From Pantoea rodasii (GTDB taxonomy: Bacteria; Pseudomonadota; Gammaproteobacteria; Enterobacterales; Enterobacteriaceae), in assembly GCF_002095465.1 (NCBI RefSeq), contig NZ_MLFP01000009.1, forward strand, positions 62,001-126,000: a stretch of DNA of 64,000 nt. The letters run 5' to 3'. Of this stretch, positions 36,102 through 46,100 are shown in pieces. Under the pieces are notes generated by a model. That model saw nothing but the letters and a program-made list of their open reading frames with translations, did not search any database and was not told where the DNA came from. A program made the translations under genes and the position numbers. Each line of letters starts with the position of its first letter. Position 1 is the stretch's first letter.

Positions 36102-38295
36102 TTACCAGCTGTAGCTAACAGACGCCACAATCGAACGACCGCTGCCGTAGAAACAGGCGCTGGTGTTGCTGCACGAAGCAACGTAATGCTTGTCAGCCAC
36201 GTTGTTCACGTTCAACTGCAGCGTGGTGCCGCGCAATGAATTCGCTGCTTCTCCGAGTTCATACTTCGCCATCACGTCATACAACGTGTAGTGCGGCACC
36301 TTATCCTGACCGATGGAGTCCGCCCATGCGGTGCCGGTGTAACGCACGCCGCTGCCGAGTGTCAGACCGCTCAATGCACCGTCGAGGAAGCTGTAGCTAC
36401 CCCAAGCTGATGCGGCATGACGTGGAATGCTGGAAGGGGTTTTCCCCACCTGCGCAGCGGTGTTGCTCTCCTTGGTTTCAGCATCGGTAAAGGTATAAGC
36501 CGCCATCACTTTGATTTCCGGCGTGATCTGCGCATGCGCTTCGGTTTCGATGCCTTTGGACTTCACCTTACCGATCTGCTCGTTGTAGCCCAGCTCACTG
36601 TTGTAAGAGGTGATGTTTTCTGCGTGATATCAAACGCGGACACCGTGAACACCGCATCCCAACCTACAGGCTGATACTTAATACCGATTTCCGTCTGCTC
36701 GCCGGTGGTCGGCGCGAACGGATCGCTGCCAGGTGCGCCAGTGCTCAGGTTCGGCTCGAACGAGGTGCTGTAACTCACATACGGCGACAGCCATTATCGA
36801 AGGCGTACAACAGGCCCGCACGACCGGTGAATTTGCTGTCATTCTGCTGCGTGGTGGTGTTCTCAATGCGATCCTGCGTGCGCACTTCTGCCCAATCCTG
36901 ACGCCCGGACAACAGCAGGTTCCACTTATTCCACTCCAGCTGATCCTGCAAATACACGCCAACCTGATCGAGCTTTTTGCGCGTGCTGGTGTTTAACGCC
37001 AGATCGCTCTCGTTGATCGAGATGCTGGTCGGGTTCGCCCAATCGAGAATGTACTGGTCACCACTGTCGCGCCACAGTTTGTTATCGACATCGCTCCATT
37101 TGTAATCCAGCCCACCCAACACGGTATGCTCAACGTTGCCCGTATCGAAAGTGGCTTTAACCTGGTTATCAATGCCCAGTTCTTTGGACTTGATTTTGTC
37201 ATGCTGCGGACGACGATTGATCGAGTGATCGTTATCTGCATCAAAGGTGTACACCAGATATTTGTACGACTCATCCATGTTGCTGTAACGCATATTCTGC
37301 GTGAAGCTGATGTTGTCGTTGAAGTTGTGCTCGAAGATATAGCCAACTGAAGTCTGCTCACGCTTGGCTTCGTTAAAGCTCGGATCGCTGACGTTGAAAT
37401 CGTAAGGAATATACCCCGCGCTGGTGTTAAACAGCGTGCCGTTGGCCGGCAGGAAGTTACGGTATCCGGCTTTTGGCTCGTTCTGATACATGGTCAGCAA
37501 GGTGAAGCTGGTGTCCGCGTTGGGCAGCCACGTCAGCGCTGGAGCAATCGCCATGCGCTGCTGTTTGTTATCTTTTACGAACTCATGTTTGGTGCTGGCT
37601 ACGCCGTTCAGGCGATAAAACAGCGTGTTGTCATCATTCAGTTTGCCGCCGAAATCAAACGCCGCTTCGCCCAGGTGTTGATTACCGGTGCTGAGCTGCA
37701 CTTTATTGATGCTCTGCGCCGTAGGACGTTTGCTGGTCATCGCGATTAATCCACCGGGGTTGACCTGCCCGTACAACACCGAAGCAGGACCGTGAATCAT
37801 CTCCACGCGTTCCAGTAACCAGGGATCGATCTGCCCTGCCGCGCCCGCCTGGCCGGATAAGCCGTAGCTCAGTCCATCGAGGAATTTTGGCGCATAGCGG
37901 AATCCGCGCGCGATGATTTCATCGTTACGGTTCGAGTTGCCGCGATAGTTGGTCAATACACCGCTGGTGTAGCTCAGCGCATCGGCAACCGACGCCGCGG
38001 CCTGGTCGTCCATCTGTTGACGCGTAATCACCGAAATCGATTGCGGCGTTTTACGCAGTGGCGTTGACGTTTTGGTTCCAGCGGCGCTCTCTTTCGCCAC
38101 ATAGCCTTGCAGAGGCGATGTCACGCTTTCACGCGTATCCGCATTAACGGTAATGGTCTCTTCAGCCGCAACGCTGAAGGCGGCCGGTGCCACCAGCAGA
38201 ATTGAGGCCAGTGACAAGTGAAGACGGGAGAATCTGAACGGAAGTGCCACAGCAGGTATTGCTGAATTTTTTGCTTTAACGGACATAGTTGCCAT
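36102..38295 (-). CDS. TonB-dependent siderophore receptor (FoxA/FhuA/Fct-like; two frameshifts)
   Basis: A signal peptide ending SVAA precedes a TonB-box-like ETITV, a plug domain ([39 protein letters not shown]) and a beta barrel ending in SYSW with terminal aromatic. G at 36790 and TTTT at 36616-36619 each look one base short. Corrected joins read [12 protein letters not shown] and [15 protein letters not shown], giving about 731 residues. It would import the ferric siderophore made by the adjacent genes. ATG 38295 or 38286 are the plausible starts. A Fur box lies in the divergent promoter with the esterase gene. Confidence 0.88.
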
Positions 38296-38478
38296 CTCTA
38301 TTTCAAACTGCCTTGTCGATGAAATAATCCGTCCATCTCCCTTCACCCAGCGGCGAAAGCTGTAACGGATTGAAATATAACTTCCTCTCGCAAAACGCGG
38401 CCCTGAATTCCCCTTGAACACCACTCTCAGAATAATCATCTGAAAAATAGGGGATTTATCCGGCGCAAAAATAATATT

Positions 38479-38497
38479 GCAAATGTAAATCGTTATC
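38479..38497. promoter_or_regulatory. Fur box in the divergent TonB-receptor/esterase promoter
   Basis: GCAAATGTAAATCGTTATC matches the 19 bp Fur consensus GATAATGATAATCATTATC at 14 of 19 positions. A flanking TGCAAATG...CATTTGCA dyad (38478-38510) overlaps it. Iron repression of both divergent genes is expected. Confidence 0.8.
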
Positions 38498-38562
38498 AAT
38501 AGCATTTGCATTACGTTTATTAATGTAAAGTCTTTGAAGAAAATGTGGAGAGAGATTGCAGA

Positions 38563-39916
38563 ATGTTTCTCAGTGACGCAGAACAAATGACGCAAATCTG
38601 GTTGCCCTCTGGAACAGTTGCCCAGTGGTTGCAGCAGCACGATCTGGGCAGCCATCGCTGGTGGGAACAGCTTCATACCGCGGGTACACCGGTGATTGAG
38701 CATGAGGCGGAGGGTGAAACGCGCATGCATTTCTTCTGGCGCGACCCTGAGGGTCGTTCCGAGTTATCTGCTACTAAAAAGTCTATATCGATATAAATGG
38801 CGTCACCGACCATCACAGTCAGGCCCCTGAATCCCTCACACGCGTGGGCGACAGCGATGTCTGGCATTGGTCGACCTCGATTGAATCCGACTGGCGCGGC
38901 AGCTATAGCCTGATTCCGGTAACGGATGACCATTTACCGCCACTGTTCTGTGGCAGTGATGAGACCTGCCGGGTGCTGCAACGCAAATGGTGGATATCGC
39001 TGATGCCGCTGGCGATCCCCGACATGCTGAACCCGTCACCTCCGTTTCTGAGCAGCCGCCGCTTTGCGCTGAGCAATGCGCATATGCCCAACGCACCGGA
39101 TCAATCCGCCTGGCAACAGCTGGATGCCGGTTTAGCCGACACCTGGCCGGATGGGCTGCAAACTTTGCAGTGGCACAGCGAACTGCTCAACGTCACGCGC
39201 AACGTCTGGCTTTACACCACCGGAAAAACCGCGCAGCCGGAGCAGCGTCCGCTGGCGATTCTGCTGGATGGGCAAAACTGGGTGTACGGACAACCTATTT
39301 TTAGCGCCCTCGATCAGAGCACCGCAGCAGGTGAACTGCCGCCCGCCTGCTGGTTATTTATCGACGTGATCGATAGCCAGCATCGTGAGGTTGAGCTGCC
39401 CTGCAACGAAACTTTCTGGCTGGCGGTGCAACAGGAATTGTTACCGCTGGTGCGTCAGCATGCGGTGTTTAGTCACGAGGGCAGCCGCACGTTGGTGGCC
39501 GGCCAAAGCTACGGTGGCCTCGCCGCGCTGTATGCCGGGCTGCACTGGCCACAGCGTTTTGGCCGCATCCTCACGCAATCCGGCTCGTTCTGGTGGCCGC
39601 ACCTGCAATACATCCGCGATTACACCAACCGTGAACAGCACGCTCCGGGTCTGCTGTTGCAGCGTTTGCAGGACAACGCCCTGCCCGTCGGCAAGCTGAA
39701 GATTTTCCAGGAAGTCGGCGATCGCGAGCAGGACATGCTGTTCGTTAATCAACAAATACGTCCCGCGCTGCAAGCCGCCGGCCATGAACTGTTTTCCGCT
39801 GCTACGCCGGAGGGCATGACGCGCTGTGCTGGCGCGGCGGCTTGATCGACGGCTGCCGCTGGCTGCTGGCCGATTTTCTCTCTGACCCAACCTCAAAAGG
39901 TAACCACCATGTCTGA
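38563..39916 (+). CDS. fes: Siderophore esterase, Fes-like (two frameshifts)
   Basis: The protein has the Fes N-terminal domain ([33 protein letters not shown]) and an esterase domain with nucleophile elbow [17 protein letters not shown]. The second half carries the His-containing [11 protein letters not shown] once repaired. AAAAA at 38776-38780 and TTTT at 39792-39795 each seem one base short. Corrections yield [14 protein letters not shown] and [12 protein letters not shown], giving about 451 residues with the stop overlapping the mbtH start by 8 bp. It would hydrolyse the Ser ester links of the ferric siderophore in the cytoplasm. Confidence 0.88.
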
Positions 39917-40130
39917 ACAACAAAATCCGTTTGATAACGACGCGCTCGATTTTCTGGTGCTGATCAACACACGGCAGCAGTACAGCCTGTGGCCCGCATT
40001 TGCTCAGGTGCCTGCGGGCTGGCAAAACGTGGCGGGACCACTGCCGCGTGCCGCAGCGATTGAATACATCGAAACACACTGGCAGGACATGCGACCAGCG
40101 ACGCAACAGACGTCGTCCAGCGCACATTAA
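39909..40130 (+). CDS. MbtH family protein (YbdZ-like)
   Basis: This 73-residue protein is a canonical MbtH chaperone: [33 protein letters not shown], and ETHWQDMRP. MbtH proteins bind and activate NRPS adenylation domains. It starts inside the corrected esterase stop and lies 55 bp before the NRPS, as in enterobactin and chrysobactin-type loci. Confidence 0.95.
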   Translation: MSEQQNPFDNDALDFLVLINTRQQYSLWPAFAQVPAGWQNVAGPLPRAAAIEYIETHWQDMRPATQQTSSSAH

Positions 40131-40185
40131 TTTTTCGCTTTTTTAACTTTTCCTTTTTTCGATTTTTTTAGACGGGAACATTCCT
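40131..40185 (+). other. Pyrimidine/T-rich leader before the NRPS start
   Basis: Five T-runs of 4-7 bases (40131-40169) fill the gap between mbtH and the NRPS, ending in GACGGGAAC. No ATG start exists in this gap. The tract could help translation through S1 or act as an AT-rich regulatory spacer; no function is proven. Confidence 0.3.
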
Positions 40186-43100
40186 TTGGCATCGTTAATC
40201 ACGCATTCACCTGCGTATCCTTTGGTGGCGGCTCAGCCCGGCATCTGGATCGCGGACGCTATTGCGCAGCAGCGCAATCAATTTACCGTGGCGCACTACA
40301 GCGTGCTGCACGGCGACATTAACCGCGCTGCGTTGGACAGCGCCATCCGCCAGACCATGGCAGAAGCCGATACGGTGCAGGCACGCTTTGGCCTTGATGA
40401 TAACGGTGAACCCGCGCAGTGGTTTGGTACGCAGGCGCTGGTGCTGCCGGAGTGGCATGACTTCAGCCAGCGCGCAGACGCCAGCGGTCAGGCACACAAA
40501 CTTATGCAGGCCGATCTGCGCGCTGAACTGGCCGCTGATGGCGACAAACCCTTGTATCGCCACGTGTTAATGCGCGTGAGTGATGGCAGCTGGTGGTGGT
40601 ATCAGCGCTATCACCATCTGCTGGTCGATGGCTTTAGTTTCGAGGCGCTGGCACAGCGCGTGGCGGCAATCTATGCCGATCTGTGTCGTGGCGAGCAACC
40701 CTCACCTTCACCCTTCACGCCGTTTAGCGAAGTGATTGAGGAGTACCAGCAGTGGCATGCATCCCCGGCCTTTACCCGTTCCGCCAGCCACTGGCAGACC
40801 TATGCGGCTGAACTGCCTGAAACCTTATCGCTCTCCTGTGAAAGCGTACCGGATGCCGACGATCGCCCAATCAGCTGCCACGTAGCGCTCCCCGAGTTGG
40901 CGGCGTTGCGCCAGCACGCTGCATTCCATGATTGCAGCGAAGGCGATATCGTCAGTGCCCTGCTGCTGGCTTATCTGGCGCGTATGAGCGACAGCCCGCG
41001 CTTGTCGATTGGCTTCCCGTTTATGCGCCGCATGGGCTCGGCGGCGCTGACGGCGTTGGGGCCGGTGGTTAACGTGCTGCCGCTGATTTTTGACATCTCA
41101 CAGCAGACCGATCTCGTCACGCTGGTGCAGCAGGTACAGGCGGAAATCCGTAAAGCCCGCCGTCATCAGCGCTACGAAGCCGAACAACTGCGTCGCGATC
41201 TGGGTTTGGTCGGCAGCAGCCAACAGCTCTACGGGCCCGTGATTAACGTCAAGGTCTACCATGATGATCTGCAATTCGATGGCATTCCGGCGGCAACCCA
41301 CACCTTAGCCATGGGCCCGGTAGACGATATCGAGTTTGAAGTGGGCTTCCGCGATGGCGCATTGCAGTTAACACTGGTGGCTAACCCTGCGCGCCATGAC
41401 GCACACATGTTACAGCGTCACGCCGATCGCATTCGTCACCTGCTCGCGCAGTTCACTGCACAACCCGAGGCTACTCTGGATACGCTGGCGATCATTGCTC
41501 CGGACGAGCAGGCGGATTTACAGCGCTGGTCAACTGGACCGGAATTCACCCCGCCAGCGGGCGCGACCACTATCGTGGATATGCTGCTGCAACGCACGGC
41601 ACAAAGCGCAGACCTGACTGCGGTGGTCTGCGGCACACAGTCGCTGACCTATCGCCAACTGGCCGATCGCGCCATGCAACTGGCACATATGCTGATTGCG
41701 CGTGGCTTGCGAGCGGACGACGTGGTGGCGATTGGGATTCCGCGCTCGGTTGATTCGCTGGTCGCCATTTTTGGCGTGCTGGCCAGCGGCGCGGCCTATA
41801 TGCCGCTGGATCTCGACTATCCGCGCGAACGTCTGGCACTGATGTGTGACGATGCGCAACCCGCGCTATTGCTGACTCATTCAACGACGCTGGCACAGAT
41901 GCCAACACTGTCTGCGCTGTGTATCGATCAGTTGGAGAGCGAACTGGCGGCACAACCGGCCAGCGTACCGAACGCCTCACTGTGCGGCGACGATCTTGCC
42001 TACATGATTTACACCTCCGGCTCCACCGGCCGACCGAAAGGCGTGATGAGCACGCATCAGGGACTGCTGAATCTGTTCCTGTCTCATCGCGAGCATCTGT
42101 TTGGACCGGCGATTGACCGCTTCCACGCCAGCAGCCCGCGCCGCATGCGTGCCGGTCATACGGCGTCGTTCTCGTTCGACTCCTCCTGGGAACCGCTGTT
42201 CTGCATGCTGATGGGCTGCGAGCTGAATATCTTCGACGAAGAGCTGCGCCGAGATGCCTGGGGTTTGATTCAGCAGATGAACGCGGTGCCGGTCGATCTG
42301 CTGGACATCACGCCGTCATTTTTCTCTCAAATGATCGACAGCGGATTACTGGAGGCGGAAAACCATCGCCCTGCGTTTGTCATGATTGGCGGTGAAGCCG
42401 CCACGCCGACGCTGTGGAAACTGATGCAGCAACAGCAGCAGATGGAAATCCACAACTATTACGGCCCGTCTGAGTACACCATCGATACTCTTGGTGCCAG
42501 CGTGCTGGCTTCCCCACAGCCGGTGATTGGCCGTCCGGTGGGCAACAGCCAGGTTTATCTGCTCGACAGCCAACTGCGCCCGCTCCCAATTGGCTGCACC
42601 GGTGAACTCTATATTTCAGGAACAGGCATCGCGCGCGGCTATCTGCGCCGCCCGGATCTGACGGCCGCCCGCTTTGTCGCTAACCCCTTCCGCGATGGCG
42701 AGGTGATGTATCGCAGCGGCGATGTAATGCGCTGGCGTCAGGATGGTCAGCTGGCGTTTATCGGACGCGTTGATCACCAGATCAAAGTGCGCGGTTTCCG
42801 CGTCGAGCTGGGTGAAATTGAAAACGCGCTGGTGGCGCTGCCCGAAGTCAGTACCGCAGTGGTGATCGCCGAAGTGATGGGTGCCACTCACCGTCTGATT
42901 GGCTACTGCTCGGTACAGGATGATGCCCTGCGCGCCGATCCGCAGATCAGCGCCCGCTTACTGGCGCAGCTCGGCACACAGTTGCCCGACTACATGCTGC
43001 CCGCAGTGCTGATGGTGCTGGATGATCTGCCGCTGAATGTGAATGGCAAAATCGACCGCCAGGCGCTGCCGAAACCGCAGCAGGCTCAGCAAATGCAAAG

Positions 43101-46100
43101 CCGTGCTGCGCGCACCCCGCAGGAAACGTTGATTTGTCAGGCGATGGCGAGCCTGCTCGGACTGGAGAGCGTCGGCGCGGAGGATGACTTCTTCTCACTC
43201 GGTGGTGACAGCATCTCGGCGATGGGCCTCAGCACCGCCGCGCGTCGCGCCGGATATCTGCTGCGCCCGCGTGATATTTTCGCTGAACGCACCGCCGCGC
43301 GCATGGCGCAAGATCTCGCCCCGCTGGCACAACACAGCCCGCAATCTCGCGTGTCACAACAGGGCGCGATTGGCGGTCTGCCGATTCTGCACGGGTTCCA
43401 TGCGCAGGCGGGCATCAACGCGCGCTTCGCTCACGGCGTGCTGCTGTCGGTGCCACCAGAGCTGCAACTTTCGCATCTGGAACAATTGGTTGAACAGCTC
43501 GCCAACGCGCATCCGGCGCTCGATGCCTTCACGCGTGATACGCAGTTAGTGGTGGGCGAAGCGCTGCCTGCACGTCCTGCGCGCTGCCGTGTTATTGAAG
43601 TGCAAGAGCGTGACCAGGCCGCCGAGTTGGCCTTCCGTGACGATGCAGCACGCCTCGATCCGGCAGCCGGATCGTTGCTACAGGCCACCCTGCTTCAGCA
43701 GCAGGGCGCGAGCTGCGGACTGGTCTTAACGCTGCACCATCTGGTGGTGGATGGCGTGTCATGGCGCGTGTTGCTGGATGAACTGCAACAGGCCGGTGAT
43801 GCACTGCTAAGCGGTGCGCCCATCACCTTGCCCGCCGAAGAGACCTCGCTGCACGACTGGTCCGCTACGCTGCTGGCCAACCTGGCGTCACGCGCCAGCG
43901 AAATGCCGTTCTGGCAACGCATGCTGGAACAGCCGCTGCCTGCGCTGGGTGAACGTGCATTAACCGGCAGCGAGCGTGCCTTGCATCAGCGCACCGTGCT
44001 GGATGCAGCCACCAGCTCTGCCTTGCTGAACATTCTGCCACAGCAGTTCCGCGCTACCAGCGAAGAGTTACTGCTTACCCTGCTCTCGCTGGCACTGCGC
44101 AGCATGAACGGCAGCTTGCTACAACGCGTGACGCTGGAGTCCCATGGTCGTGCCGAATTGCACGATCATCAGGATCTGGCGCGCACCGTAGGCTGGCTGA
44201 CGGCGGAGTTTCCTGTGCTGGTCACTTTGCCAGACACGGTAGGCCTGAATGACAGCGTGCGCGCGGTGAAATCCGCGCTGCGTGCCGTGCCGGATCGCGG
44301 TATCGGTTACGGCCAACTGCGCTGGCTGGATGCCCACCGCAGCATCACCCTGGCGAAACTGGCCGCCGACCATGCGCCACAGGTGCTGTTTAACTATCTT
44401 GGCCGCTTTACCCAATCCAACGGTCACTGGTCGCCCCAGCGCACGGCGCAGCAGTTCCGCGACACTTTTGCGGTGATTCAGGACGATGCCATGCCGTTAC
44501 AGCATGCACTGGAACTCAACGTGTTTGTGGATGACCAGCAACTGGCGCTGAACTGGAGCTGGGCGGAGGGCGTTTTGCATGCCGATCAGATTCAGCAACT
44601 GCATCAGGCAATGGTTTTGGGTGCACAGCAACTTTGTCAGTTCGCGGAGCAGCAGCCACAGCAGGCCGCCAACACGCGGGTGGCAGCGGAGATCAATCTT
44701 GAAGGTGTTGATGATGCCGTGCTGCAACAGCTGCGCGCGCGCCACGGCGCCTTCAGCCATGTACTGCCGCTGCTGCCATTGCAGAAAGGATTACTGTTCC
44801 ACGCACAGACCAGCGGCGCGCGGGGTAGCTATAACTCACTGACGCGTTTGACCCTGAGCGGTGATGTGTCGGCAGCATCGGTGCAGCAGGCGCTGAATCA
44901 TGTGTTGCAGCGTCATCCGCAGCTGGCTGCGCGTTTTGACAGCGAACTCAGTCTGCAACCCTTGCAGTTGCTGCCGGAAGGCGATCTGCATTGGCCACTG
45001 CAGGTACTGGCAGTCGAGGATATGGAAGCCGCTGAACAACAGGCGCTGTCACAGGATCTGTTCCAGCAAACGGTGATGTTGCAGGCCACGCTGATCCCGC
45101 ATCGCGATGAAGCGTACTGGACGCTGCTGCTCAATGCGCATCATCTGGTGGTGGATGGCTGGTCAACACCGGTGATTCTTAATGATTTGCTCGGCGCGCT
45201 GCGTCAGCAGCCATTGACCGCCCAGCGCACTCATTATGCCGACATCGTGCGCCAGCTCAGTCAGCGTGATGTGCATCAGGCACGCCAGCAGTGGCAGGAA
45301 TGCCTGCGCGAGGTACGACCGACGCTGCTCTATCCCAACGCCGCCGACAGCACCGTTGAGGAAAAACGCATCACGCTGGATGCCGCACTGGAACGCGAAC
45401 TGTATGCGCTGTGCCGCGCACGCGGTTTGACCCTCAACACCGTAATGCAAGGCCTGTGGGGCATGATGCTGTCGATTGCCAGCGGCCAGCAGGACGTGGT
45501 GTTTGGCGCACCGGTTTCCGGGCGTTTCGGTCAGATTGAGGGCATCGATCAACATGTCGGTCTGTTCAGTAATACGCTACCGGTGCGCGTGCGTTTTGAC
45601 ACTCAGCGCCCGTTGCTGGAACAGTTAGCAGAACATCAAAATCAGCAGATCCAGCTTATTGAACAGGATTGCCTCGGGCTGGCAGAAATCCAACAGCTGG
45701 CCGGAGCGGGCACCCTGTTCGATACCCTGCTGGTGGTGGAGAACTATCCTGACAATCAGACCTTACTCGACGCCAACGCGCAGGTGCGCTGCGAAGCGAT
45801 CCACAACCGTGGCTATACCCATTATCCGTTGACGCTGCTGGTGCTGCCAGGTGAACAGTTGACGCTGTTAATGGAATACCGCGCCTGCGTCACCGATGCC
45901 GATCGTCTGGCTGAACGCCTATTGCTGCTGTTACAGCAACTGGTGACCACACCGGATCTGCCGTTAACGCAGTGGCGTTTACAAACTCTTGCCGAGCAAT
46001 CGCTGCTGGAGTGGGTGAATAACACCGGTGTGCAGCTGGAGAATGAAACGCTGCAACAGGCCATCGCCCAGCAGGCCGCGCGCACACCGGATGCGCTTGC

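Noticed and set aside
43137..43922. Several minus-strand ORFs inside the NRPS
   Set aside because: They are Arg/Pro/Ser-rich mirror frames of GC-rich NRPS coding sequence without conserved motifs.
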